From NCBI GenBank assembly GCA_021234155.1, contig JAJEKV010000001.1:36628826-36692825 (forward strand): DNA of 64,000 nt, read 5' to 3'. The position numbers and the translations under genes were made by a program. The stretch is from Isoetes taiwanensis (taxonomy: Eukaryota; Streptophyta; Lycopodiopsida; Isoetales; Isoetaceae). Every line of letters begins with the position of its first letter. Within the stretch, counting starts at the first letter, position 1. The notes under the pieces are model-generated. The model did no database searches. It was not told the DNA's origin and saw only the letters and a list, made by a program, of their open reading frames with translations. Shown in pieces: positions 24,326 through 35,540 of this stretch.

Positions 24326-26402
24326 TCCACGCTTTACAGAGACAGTCATGAAGCTGCATAGGTCAGCACGGGCTATGGTGGTGTGCCAGGGTGAACCCTC
24401 CGCCTTTTTCTCCTTAGACAGAGGGGTGCGTCAGGGGTGCCCTTTGGCGCCGTTTTTGTTTATGATTGTGGTGGAGGCACTGTCTCAGTTGTTTTTGGCT
24501 GCAGTGGAGGAGGGGGGTGGTGGATGGGCTTCGGATGCAGGATGGTAGCCAGTAGATTATTAATCAGTTCGCCGATGACACTTTCCTCTTCTTGGTGGCA
24601 GAAGAGAGGAATCTGCGGAATGTGAAGGGTTTGCTAGATACTTTCTCCTTGGCCTCGGGCATTCTTCTGAATTGGGGTAAATGCTCCGCATTATGGGCTC
24701 AGCTGACTCCGCCTCACCCTTGTTTGGCTCTATTCCCTTGGAAGGTGCTTCCAGGTAATGTGTGTACTAAGCTGTTGGGTATTCCCTTTGGAGGGGATGT
24801 TTCCATGGGGAGGGTGTGGGATGAGATTTTGCAGGGGTTGCAGAAACACCTCAATTGGTGGAAGGGTAGCAAGTTGTCCATGGCAGGTAGGATCACTATT
24901 GCCAAGTCAGTACTTTGCAGCACTCATGTCTATACAACATCTGCGATGTTAGCTCCTACGGGTAAGATATATAGGCTTTGGATAAGATTGTTTGAAATTT
25001 TGTGTGGAGCGGGGATGATGAAGGGGCGGTTGTTAAAGTGGCTTGGTGGAAGTGTCTCCGCACAGTCTCACGATGAAGGCCACAACAAGGGCAGAGAAGG
25101 CTCACACCTGGCCTAAACTAACTCACAAGGGCATTCACCCTAATACAGCGGTGCACCACCTGCCACAGAAGCACCCTAACCTTCGGTGGGGGAAGTGAGC
25201 TCCATGTCCACGTCCAAACCGAGCGCCATCGAGAACCCGGAAGCTGCAGAGACCACTTGCCTGAAGGGGGCAAAGTGTCATGAATAGCCAGCACCTGGTA
25301 ACAAGACTGCACAAAACAGGAAGACACAACATCCGGATGAACCTTCCAAACCTGCACCACCACATCATCCTGAGGGACTATAGGTATGTGTAGCAGAATA
25401 CTCCCCGTCACTTGTTTCCAGATAGCACGGTCACTGCCCCTCAGGCGAAAGCGAGCTCAAAAGAACTTCCACGAAGCTAGCTGACCACCCCAATACCAAT
25501 CCTCCAAGGTGAGCACAGCGGCTCACCTCCAACGGGCCTGCGTCCGAGCATGCACAGTGGCAGCCAAGGGCAAGTGCGCAGGGGGTAGAGGAACCCACAA
25601 GAAAGGAGAAGAGTGGTGATAAACTGAGGCATAATCTAGCTGGAAGAGCACACACACATGATTTCAAGCCCGTAACATCCCCGTGAGAAAAGGGAATGCG
25701 TGTGGAAAAGGCCGGAGACCATACAACAGTGCCCAGGGCAACTCCGCATGCACAGACGGCTTCCCAAACGCCACACAATGGCGAAGAGACTGCAACAACA
25801 GCGCCACGCCAAGAGAAGATGCTCCATCCTGCAGAGTGTTCCAAACAAACTTGGAGACCAACACCTTACTATGCAGCGCCAAATCCAGAATGGCCAAGCC
25901 CCCATCCTTCCGGGGCATTGTCTAGTTTTATGACCTCACTTGCAGGCTGCCTGGGATTGGGTCAGGGCTCTGTTTCAGGTGAGATTGACTAGCCAGTAGT
26001 TGCTGCTTCATGTGTATCCTGGTGCTTGGCCACTCTTGCGGCAGCAAGCCTTGCATCTGTGTGTGGCTTGGTTGGTGTGGCTGATTTGGAAGCGGCGGCG
26101 GTTGTGGATCTTTCAGGGGCCTGCAGCCTCTCTGATTCCCCGACTCAGGTACAAGCTATTTCAAAGCTTTCTGGTGTTCCCGGGATTAGTAGAGCAGAAG
26201 TTTGCCATTTGGCGGGACTTCTTGGGTGTTGTAGATGGTGATGGTCGGTTTGTACAGCAGTAGAGTTGCAGTTTCTCTGTGAGTTTGTTGTGGAGTGTCG
26301 AGGTATCGCTGTCTCTTTGGGGCAGTTCTCCTTCCTCCTCACTTGCTTTGTAACAGTACCATTCTTTAAATATATTGATGACACAGTTCTTAAAAAAAAA
26401 AA
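24326..26402 (+). mobile_element. LINE-A copy 2, 5'-truncated, with internal inversion
   Basis: An L1-like LINE on the plus strand from the middle of the reverse transcriptase (FTETVMKLHRSAR, RQGCPLAPFLF; the YADD box is degenerate, FADDTFLFLV) to a poly(A) tail at 26392-26402. The section 25060-25919 reads on the opposite strand. When that section is turned round in the mind, both joins match the order in LINE-A copy 3, so nothing seems lost. The 3' 470 bases are almost identical to LINE-A copy 1. I could not find a convincing target duplication. Stops and the inversion make it inactive. Confidence 0.9.
25060..25919 (-). mobile_element. Inverted internal segment of LINE-A copy 2
   Basis: On the minus strand this segment encodes the LINE region PRKDGGLAILDLALHSKVLV to the zinc-finger start LLCPCCGLHRETV. 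In copy 3 this region is continuous with the flanking parts on one strand. The left flank ends KCLR and the right flank begins HCLVL, which are the expected neighbours of the two ends of the inverted piece. Confidence 0.87.
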
Positions 26403-27277
26403 CATTATTTGTGGAGAAGATTTACAGGTTAAGCTGTGGGTTAAGTTCCTTTGCCTTGTCGTACCATCAAGTCCCATAGTCCTATTGCCATAGCCAGCTT
26501 CACGATTGTTGTGCTGCATGTTGCCCATACTTGTAGCGCTTATACAGGGACCATGGCTGATACATTGAGTCTCTACCTCCAACAGTAAAGAAGAGGTTTT
26601 CAGATATTTAATTAATAATACTGCATACTATGCAGCATATAATCAGTCCGCTCATGTGTTTCTTGTTTGTTCTTGCAGACTTGCAAAGTCTTTGGCCGAG
26701 AAATTACTATCTACGTTATTCCTGAACTGTGACAGAAGCTATGAAGGGGGGCATTTTAAGATGCCTGCAGACAATATAGCTTGGTAGATGGGCCATGCTT
26801 GATTTACCTTTGAAATATTTATAGTACAATAGAAAGAGGAGCTGAAATTGTTTGTCTACTAATAACAGGATATGGCATTATATGAGCTATGAAAATTTAA
26901 GAACGATTTGTGGCAGGATCTGTGGCATAGTCTTTGCATACACCAGCTATAAAGATTTAACATTCTTCAAAAGCATTGTGAAGAAATTTATTTTGGAAGT
27001 ATATATTCATGTGGTACTTTATGTTGCAATCTTACACGTTTGCAAAGATATAGATGGGCGGACATAATGGGTTCAAATCCCATATTATAAGCTCACTACT
27101 AATCATATGCTCATTTCTAAATTTCTTTTATAATATCATTATAATTTAAACGGCATGTTTATATGCGATAACTTTTCTAAGGCGCTGAATGTGCATTGCT
27201 CTTTGGATTAGCCCAGGCTTGATTCCTGGAGCGTTTGCTTTGTTAGGGCCCGAAGGGCCCAATTTTTTTTTTTGATA
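26403..27277. other. Mostly unassigned, with one exon-like piece
   Basis: After an acceptor-like TTCTTGCAG at 26671-26679 the sequence can be read as LAKSLAEKLLSTLFLNCDRS and a few more residues. It may belong to the same unknown gene as 23.1-24.1 kb, split by the LINE. At 27069-27085 a tRNA T-arm-like GGGTTCAAATCCC occurs without a supporting tRNA. At 27246-27260 there is a GGGCCCGAAGGGCCC palindrome followed by a T-run. Confidence 0.35.
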
Positions 27278-27732
27278 TAACAAACAACACAACTACCATT
27301 AACATTAATTAACATAAATCATTGCATTTAACACATTTAAATTAAAATCCCCTTGAAACCCCCTTTGGTTTGGGTGCATATTCACACAGGGGGTGACGTA
27401 GGGCAGCGAGAGCCCCTAAAATTATGTAATACATGTACAAAATCAACACCATTAAGTACATTTCCCCAAACCTTATAGTATACTGCAAAACTCAATATAC
27501 AATTTACAAAAACTTGTATAGCTATACCCACAAACGAGGATCGCTATGTACCGTCTAGATCGAGGAATATAAGGGCAAATATGCCCATCCGATAGCTCTC
27601 GGTGCCTGGAGTAACCCCCCGTGTGAATATGCACCCAATTCAAAGGGGATTTCAGGGGGATTTTAATTTAAAGGTGTTAAAAGCAATGTTTTGTGTTAAT
27701 TAATGTTAATGGTAGTTATGTGTTGTTTGTTA
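27278..27732. mobile_element. Foldback MITE with about 120-bp terminal inverted repeats
   Basis: The left arm (27278-27395) and right arm (27613-27732) are inverted copies of each other with only scattered mismatches, running from TAACAAACAACAC to the TGCATATTCACAC end. The 455-bp element has no coding capacity. A TA target duplication is possible if the element starts at ACAAACAACAC, but I cannot prove it. Confidence 0.85.
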
Positions 27733-27739
27733 ATGGTAT

Positions 27740-27945
27740 GTGAATATGGACATACCTGGAGGTGGTAGTCTAGATGTATCATGCTTAGGTTAGCATTTTA
27801 GATGTAAAGTTCAAGTTTAGCAGAAATCTAGGATTAGGATTTGAGATCTCGGGCTATACAGTTCACTTACTTATTTGTATTGAGGTATGATCTCAATATT
27901 GAAAAGCCTCTTTCTATCACTTCTTGCCAATATTCTTTTGTCCCA
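27740..27945 (+). repeat. Dispersed repeat E, copy 2, left part
   Basis: Matches 17590-17790 closely (GGAGGTGGTAGTCTAG onward), ending TTCTTTTGTCC. The rest of the repeat resumes at 31295, so about 3.35 kb is inserted. Confidence 0.82.
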
Positions 27946-28178
27946 CCTACATCTACTGTGTTCCAGGTGTGGAGGAGTTCTGCTGGAAGCTGGACTTGAC
28001 CTCAAAGATGGTAGGTGTGTATGGGAGGTAAGCTAGCTTTTAGATATAATTCTGTTATATCTTACACTCACTCATTTTATGACTTAATATGTATTCTGGA
28101 TTTGTATACAGGTACTTTTATAGCTCTCTTTCATCTCATTGGAAACACAAGTTCTTTATGTTTTGACTAGAGAGCTAC

Positions 28179-28433
28179 ATGAATTTTTTGACTGCTCCTA
28201 AGAATAGGAAATCTGCAAATGTCCAAAACACTCACATCAAAGAAGATCTGGATGACATTGTGCTTGCACGATGCCAATACATTTTTGTGCCAATTCTGCG
28301 AGCTTCAAATACTGGATCAACAATATTTATGATTGTTAGTTCTGGAAAAAACATTCTCCCAGCTTTAATGAGTTCAAGCATACAGATCCTACCTCTTGTC
28401 AAAGGCTATGAACCGAGTATGAAACTGATCTAA
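28179..28433 (+). pseudogene. Unidentified open stretch
   Basis: Encodes 84 residues with LDDIVLARCQYIFVPILRAS. The YIFVPI element is slightly reminiscent of Ulp1-type cysteine proteases carried by some plant transposons, but the following His-Trp is not in frame. I do not assign a function. Confidence 0.3.
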
Positions 28434-29730
28434 AAGTAAGTATCAATTCCAGTTTTGATTTTTATGTTTTGCTTATTCTCGTATTGCAAATTTTTATGCT
28501 TCGTTTATTTCCACATTGCAATTTTGTAGGTTTCATAAGCTCGTCATCAATAACATGATGTTATGATCCAAAAGTTCAAGTCATAGCGGAAAAAATTTGA
28601 TATCCTTGTCTGTCATCTCAAAGTGTTTGAATCTATTAACATCACTTATTACATGTATATTGTGGCTTACATGCACTCATTCATGAATGCTATGATTGTT
28701 GTTGTGCCAAGTAGAAGATGCATTTTTCTTATTAAGTTCTTTGCTGATACAACCCTCTAATACTTGTGAACCATGCAGATGACATCCAGCTAGTTTACTG
28801 ATGCCTATGTTAAGCCACGCAGGGATCATTTAATAGAGGCTTTTGTCAAAGTCGAAATGAATATCCAAGTTGTAGTTCCTAGCATAGGTAGATAGTCTCT
28901 TGGCCATGTGAATTATAGTTTATTATGAGGCATGCTAATCTTTCTTTGTATTCAATAATTAATGGAACTATATTTTCTTATGTCACTTATATCTGTACAA
29001 ACATCAGTTTATTAAATGATCCTAATTTACTTTGTAGATGAAGGGACTAATATGCAAAAGGCTATTAAGTTACTAAGGAAAAGAATTTTGAAGTGCCCAA
29101 ATTTAATGCAAACCAAGATTACCAGCTGCAAGTAAATAGGATTGGGGATTAGTCATCACTACTATACCGATCTTTCTGGACTGTGGGAAAGGGTTGACAG
29201 TGTAAAAACATTTTGGGCAACAACCATGCAAATTATATTGGCACCAAATCACTTGTTGCATAACTCTTGGGGAAACCACTTGTCCTGGAACAATATATAG
29301 GAAAAGTAGAATGGATTGATTTGCCAGTGACATGTGAAGTTCCAGTAGCATGGACTACTGCTTTGGAGGATATCTCTTTAGCCTCTTGGCTGAAAGAAAG
29401 ATATAATGCAATAATCATAAGATATCAGCCTTCTACTGACATTTTATTCAGGCCATGACCATGAACCTGTGGTGTAAATCTATTGTATTTGTCGCCAGGA
29501 TATGGATGTATCTATAATTTGTCCATGAAAATCTGTTCATTTCTTATCTTTTATATGATCAAATGATATTCAATATTTATGCATCAAATTTTATTCAATT
29601 CTAGTCAACTTGACTATATAAGTTATTTCAATATATCAGAGATATATTGTAGATGTACATGAGTTGTACATCTGAGTACATTGATCTATCTAATGTATGT
29701 CAGGTTCATGGATCTGATAGTCCATGACAT

Positions 29731-31135
29731 TTACAATTGTTGGAAGTTGCGATAGAATGACTCATGAACTTCATCTGGCAATTGAATTGCTATGATTGCC
29801 CCCCTGAGGATGCGATTTACTTTGTTGAATGGAATTCTAACTCCAATCACGAATTCTACAGGTACCAAAACATTCTTAGTAGCAAGCAGTTTATATTTGT
29901 TGTGGCAGCTTAGGATTCGTTCATAATATAGTCCTTCAATGACATCAGTGCCAGCAGAGTACTCATTTCCATAGTCATCAACCGAATCTTCTTTCAATGC
30001 ATGCTCTCCCCTGATGCAGTATGGAACACCTTCTACTTTGTCTGGTGCTGCAAAAGATACAAAAACATCTCAAAATCCTACAGTGTCATCTAAATCAGAC
30101 ATCTATTTATAGAACATCCAAATCATTTTCAGTTTTGCCATGAGAGGCAACATAATATGTGGGCTCCAAACTTTTTAGAGACTATTCACCACAATATTGT
30201 TTATTCTCACAATTCAGCCAATCGAAGTTCATGCAAGCATTACAGAAGCATGAGGGTGGTTTGCAGAGCAACTTTGTTGGGTTATTTGGATTTAATCGAC
30301 GTAGAATATATCTACTGCATATGAGGTAAAGTCCTGCAACTGAATTCTTGTTGTCTATTGACATCAGTTTTTTCAACCTCCCAAAATATCCTTTCACACT
30401 CCAAGTCCTTGGTTCTTAAGACTGCACAAGCTATCGCTAATCTATCGCTGGCATGCCACTCTGTTTTTCAGGTCGCTCTCGAGCTACAACTTTGCCTGCC
30501 ATCATTTCCCATGGCCAGATCCAAATAAATTCTATATCCCTCCAGCATTGTTTTCAACATGGTATCTGCAGATTCCATACCATGTCCGTGAAGATTTGAA
30601 TTGAGATGTACAACACTTATAATGAAGGTTTATGTGTTTACCTCCATTATTCTTAAACCACTCCAAATGTAATTTAAAATCATGATGCACAAAATGATGT
30701 CACGCTTTCTATAATTTGAAACATAGAAATGCACTATTTTTTTTAGCTTGCTTTCTTTTCATCATTGAAATATAAACCGAAATAGTAATCTGATCAGGAT
30801 TCCAGTGCTCTAATTGCATTTCTATCCCTGGCTTCAATATGTTGTTCTCTGCAAAGTCAACAACAGACAACCCACTATTATCTGGGAGTTTCTCAACATA
30901 TCTTTTAAATTGTTTGCTCTACCAGTGTGCTGTAAAGGTATGATCTATAAAGTTAGCTTGATTTTTCATGTTCTCTAATAAAACATATGTGTTGTCTTTC
31001 TGATCAACTAATCTAAGCCTTTTAGATGTGCCTTTTTTGAAGGTTCATTGAAATATGCATACACTTACCAATTGACATCCTGAGCCGTTGACTGATCAGA
31101 CTCACATATGAGGAATCTGCAAGAGGATCAGATTT
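29731..31135 (-). pseudogene. Transposase-like protein (DFAEN / GSGHGK / CxC family), decayed
   Basis: Minus-strand reading gives, in order, a segment with YVLLENMKNQANFIDHTF and LSVVDFAENN (30841-30960), LEHWNPDQITISVY, a damaged FGSGHGK (about 30505-30525), and a Cys-rich end CKPPSCFCNACMNFDWLNC (30190-30250). A GT-AG intron (30190 to about 30040) joins YC to APDKVEGVPYCIRG, and the frame then runs to a stop at 29731. Order and motifs agree with a poorly characterised transposase-like family I associate with animal genomes (DFAEN, H-x-W, HGK-x-x-D, CxC-x2-C). At least one nonsense codon (in HTFTAHW followed by TAG) and frameshifts are present. Catalytic competence is unknown. Confidence 0.55.
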
Positions 31136-31294
31136 ATTAGTAAACACACAGAATCAAGTAGCATACTGCACGCTACCATCATAGGTGCCACCATAATAAT
31201 TGTTTCAAGCCAGCAAATCAAGAGCTGGTAAGTGCATCTACCACCAAACTAAGCCCAACCTTGCTGGGCTAAGATTAGAAAGCCGCATAATTTG

Positions 31295-32251
31295 TCATAA
31301 GAACTGCAGCTCCAAAGTGGATGCCAAGGGCACCTTTCCGTAACAGGGTCACCAATGCTAGGTCTTGGGTAGATTTAAGACTCTAAACATTCCTTGCCAA
31401 GACTTTTCTCAAGAAGTACTACACCGTCCTGCATAAATCTCTGTAAGTAACAGGCTGCCCCCTTTTTTTTTTGGCACCACCCTATATAAATCTTTGTAAA
31501 TACACGAACCACTACTCAGGAATGCTCATTTGAAATACCAAAGACACTGAATGCGGCACTAAATAACTTTCTCTGCAGCACTAGAATATGATCCCAGGGA
31601 AGAATAGGATCTTGGTAGAACCTCCATTTTGTTGTCGGATTTTTCCACTCCGCAAACAGATGGCCTCAAAAGGAAGAGATCAGTTTGATGTTGCTACATC
31701 ATGAATCAAACAGAAGGGATTGGAATGAAGCAAGAGATTCAAGAATTAATTGGATTCTAAAAACCCATACCAGATCATGTGGATGCTGCCATCCTCCATA
31801 AAATTGTTGAGCAGGGGGAAGAGGAGGAACTCATGCTCCTCAAAATCTTTTAAATAATGCACCTCTTCATCTCCACCCTTCATTTTTTCCTCTTTATCCA
31901 ACCCTTCATCTTACCTCCAAATTCACATCTTCATCTCGGCCTTATAACATGCACCTGTCTTCAACCATTAACAAAATTATCCAAGGGCTTTATATATTGA
32001 GCCCTTTTACAATATCGCAAACTAATCTTCTTCACACACATCCCCCACCCCCCCACCCCCCAAATTTTTCTTTTTCCTTTGTTCATGTTGACCGGGTGCC
32101 AAAATCCCGATCAACAGAGGCCTTGAACCTATTTTGGTCCCAAGTCAAGCCCATATGTGATCTTCAGGACCAACCCAGGGATTGCCATGAGCTGTGTAAA
32201 AGCCTCCTGTGAGGGTCTATTCTAGCTAGCACTAACAAGCTCCTCTCGCTA
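31295..32251 (+). repeat. Dispersed repeat E, copy 2, right part
   Basis: Matches 17800-18730 closely from CATAAGAACTGCAG to CTCCTCTCGCTA. It is cut at 32251 by the start of the inverted LTR F (TGACGCTCC). A C-run lies at 32041-32060. Confidence 0.85.
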
Positions 32252-33420
32252 TGACGCTCCTCGAACCTATACGATGCTCCCACTATATAAATACGGAAAA
32301 TTCACCTCCCATGGCGACTCCATCACCACAGAAAGGCTCTCCGTCTGACTCGGGCCACTTGTGATGGGCAAATGTCTGGGTGAAGGACATGAAGGTGTCA
32401 TTTGTCCCACGCCTTCTATGGGAATCCTATATAGCAAAAACGTACATACATGTTAGCACCTGGCAAAAATACAAATAAATAATATGCCTCCACGAAGGGT
32501 GGATCACCCATCATCAATACGAGACACAACATAATGCCAACATAACATAGGAAATGCACCATAAATGATGATTCTACCACGGGCTCAGACTCAAGGGGGT
32601 CAACTGACAGTCAGGCACCAGACAGAATCATGACAATGGCATTAGCTGGCATAGAACAATGGCTAGGGTAGTCCACTCCATCCGCCCCTCCTATGCACAC
32701 TTTGTAGATAGGTTGAATCACGTTATGACATGGTTGTAGCCTTCTAGAGACATAATTTCATGAAATCACCCTATGAGACTACTCCGTGTTATATCTCCCT
32801 AGTCCGATGAGGCAGGAAAGGAGAGATCCTTTCCAGATCATGGTGCTTCCATGGTGGCCAGAGGATCCTAGCTCCACCGGGCCACCACGCATTGCACCCA
32901 ACTTGAACCCCCAAAATCCATAGGCCACCCTGCACACCTATCGAGCCCAGCACGTCCCTATAGGCACGTATCCTGCGACCCAGGAGGTGTCAGATCCATA
33001 CCTGACCCATACGCAATGATCGACTATAGACCCAACCACACCCCAGAGCCTTGTAGCCATGCTAGGCAAGGTCTCACCCCCACTTCACCACCATGATCCT
33101 TGTTTGGTGCTCAGCCACATCATACCATCAATAGCCAGGAGGGCTCTTGTGCACAGGCCACATTTATTGGGATTTAAGGGATTCTAGCTAGGAGCATCTC
33201 TACTTCTACATAGCCTTTAGGTCTCTACCTCCCTTAATCCCCACAAACACAGGGGGAACAGAAAGAGAACTTATCATTATACATCCATCCATCCATAGCT
33301 TTGAATAGAACATAAAATAGAGATTAACCATACATCTATTCATACAAGGGTTAATCCTAGCTATCTTCTAAGCATACAAGGGTTAATCATATGACTATCT
33401 AGGAATATAACCTATCTATG
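32252..33420 (-). repeat. LTR F, solo copy in inverse orientation
   Basis: The reverse complement of 19325-20408. It begins TGACGCTCC on the plus strand, matching the CA end of the other copy. No primer-binding site or internal region follows on either side, so it is a solo or truncated LTR. The right edge is near the start of the Copia-3 LTR and is approximate. Confidence 0.75.
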
Positions 33421-33423
33421 TAC

Positions 33424-34847
33424 TGTTGGAATATAAATATGTTGACTAAGCATAAGGTGCTGAAACAACAGTGGTTCAGCACTTAACACACAGGTGATGA
33501 GAAGGTACTGAAGTGTACAGAAGGCAACACTTTGTCAGCACTAAGCATCGACCCTAAATCAGTGCCGTAATTAGTGGGCGGTGGTTAAACGGTAGACTAC
33601 TATTTTTAGTCTCACCGGTTGTATATATATTCATTGTACGTTATGCACTAAAAAATGCTCAAAAGTAGAGATTATATTTCCTATTGTTTTTCTCAATAGA
33701 CCTGTTCTTGTTCTCTATTCTATCTCTTGAGTTGATCTTGCGGGGTTTGTGCTGGTTGTGCACTAGTTCTATCCTGGTGTCAGACACTTTCTTAAGGGAA
33801 GAATAGAGCACGCTATTGGAGAAGCATTCAAATTAGATTGGCCATTGTTTCCAGGAGATCTTTGCCTGAGATTTGGTGGTGGAATATCTCGTTTGCAGCA
33901 TTGAAGAAGATTCTTGTTTTTTGGCCTAGAAAAAGTGTTTTGGAAGAGGTTCGGATTTTTCAGCAAGTTCTGATGTGAGATTCAAGTTTTTCAAGACCTT
34001 TTTTGCGACAAAATTCAAGATTTAACTTTTCTAATGGCTGCTTTGTTTGGTGACGAATTTATTTTCTCAAACATCTTTTTGGCTGTTGAAAACAAGAGAC
34101 ATTCATGGATCCATTCAAGTTCTCACAGAATGCAAAGCTCACTAATAATAATTATCATACTTGGAAGAAGTTCATGGTGAATTATTTGATATTTATTGAC
34201 ATGGGAGCGGTGTTTGATGAAGACTTTATCAACACCAAGTCAGCAGATGCTGACAGGATAAACCAGAAAGCTTGTGCTCTTGTCAAAATGTTGGCTGAAG
34301 AGATAATTGGCCATGAAATCAACCATTTTACTGAGTTTAAGGAGATGTGGTCTCATTTGGAGAAGTCCCTTGATAGCAAGGGTATGGCTACCCAAATGCT
34401 GATCCGGAACAAAATGAGACATGCCCAACTAGATGACTTCAAATCTATCACAGCGTACCTTACTCAGATGTAGCAATGGCGCTTGGATTACATGGCTGCT
34501 GATGGAGTGTTGTCTGAACAACAGCTGGTTCAAGATATCTTGGTTGGTCTTTCTCCTTCGTATGATATTATCTCTCGAAGATCAGATACAAGGAGAAGAT
34601 TGATATACCCAAAGTAACCATTCTATTACAGCAAGAGGAGTCGGTGCAGAAGCAAAGGGATAGGAGAGTGGACTATGCTACTTTTGTGTCTACTTCTCGG
34701 GCTCACACCAAGAAGAAGTTTGCTGATAGCAAAGACTTTAGGGAGTCAGAAAATATGAAGTCTGATGGTAAGAAATCTAAGAAGTTCAAGTGCTGGAATT
34801 GTGGTGAAAAGGATCACTACAGTTCAGATTATAAGAAAGAGAAGAAA
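33424..34847 (+). mobile_element. Copia-3 element, 5' part (LTR, leader, gag)
   Basis: A plus-strand Copia element. The LTR starts TGTTGGAATATAAATATG at about 33424, has a TATATATA box near 33624, and ends near 33762-33770, just before a primer-site-like TGGTGTCAGA at 33775. gag starts at 34105. Copia-2 has inserted into gag at 34847/34848; gag resumes at 40339. Confidence 0.82.
34105..34847 (+). pseudogene. Copia-3 gag, interrupted
   Basis: Begins MDPFKFSQNAKLTNNNYHTW, the typical N-terminus of a UBN2-type Copia gag. A nonsense codon follows ITAYLTQM at 34471, the frame continues through LVQDILVGLSPSYD, then shifts. The nucleocapsid knuckle reads CWNCGEKDHYSSDY, where the last cysteine of CCHC is replaced by tyrosine. 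After the 5.5-kb Copia-2 insert, the same frame goes on at 40339 with SSKGSDTRSTAVNSKGE. Confidence 0.85.
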
Positions 34848-35404
34848 TGAAGTTAGAAACAATCAATATCAGTCCATCATTACATTTCCAATGTCAATAC
34901 ATATTATCAAAGCTTTATATTTAGCACTTGTTCTCATTGCTATTCATTGAACGAATAATCACATAACCATTAGAACAATCATAGTAATTTACTGTAGCAA
35001 TGGCTTTTCTCCATTCGACTATTCACATTGTTCTAAGGCATATTATTGAGCAAACCTTCTTGTTTGTATTAGGTCGGATCCGGCACAAGAGAGTGTCGGA
35101 CCAATTTGCAGGTACAGATTAAAAGCTTAGCAGTCCGTCGGTGTAGCAGTACTGATCGGATCCTAGCTGTGCTGGCTCGAATAATCGAGACCAGCTTAAA
35201 ATAGACTGGTCAAATGTTTCTCTATCATGCAGGTTAAATCCTGTTAAGAATAAAGGGCTTTTAAACCATTAAGATTAAATGCCCTTCAACCATTGAAAAC
35301 ATTTCAACCATTGAGCTTATTCTTTGTCCCAACCTTATGCCAGTCTTCTGTAAGTTCCAGGTATACTCGATGGCATCATATCATGACATGAATTTCTGAC
35401 AACA
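34848..35404 (-). repeat. Copia-2 3' LTR (557 bp)
   Basis: Starts TGAAGTTAGAAAC and ends CTGACAACA on the plus strand. Same length as the partner LTR at 39782-40338. Confidence 0.95.
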
Positions 35405-35540
35405 CTTCCCCTTCATGTCATGATCCTGAAACTGGCTAAGCTATCTTGATTAATCCAATAATTTATCACTTTGCATATATTCACAGCATGAACCTGAACT
35501 TGTCATACCAGTATAACTGAACTTGTTGAACTTAATCTGA

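Larger units (their letters stand above)
27946..31294. mobile_element. Insert in repeat E: candidate DNA transposon with convergent coding relics
   Basis: Compared with the uninterrupted repeat at 17.6-18.7 kb, this 3.35-kb block is extra. It carries a plus-strand part (exon-like piece at about 27967-28020 and an open stretch 28179-28433, unidentified) and a minus-strand part (29731-31135) with transposase-like motifs. A small hairpin (AGCCCAACCTTGCTGGGCT) lies near 31252. I cannot define terminal repeats or a target duplication, so the element type is unproven. Confidence 0.5.

Noticed and set aside
25683-25992. Plus-strand open frames over the inverted LINE block
   Set aside because: The minus-strand reading matches LINE ORF2, so the plus frames are shadows.
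27050-27095. Possible tRNA gene, from the T-arm-like GGGTTCAAATCCC
   Set aside because: No D-arm, anticodon arm or matching acceptor stem could be found around it.
28179-28433. Ulp1-like protease
   Set aside because: Only YIFVPI is suggestive; the catalytic His-Asp-Cys context is not seen in frame.
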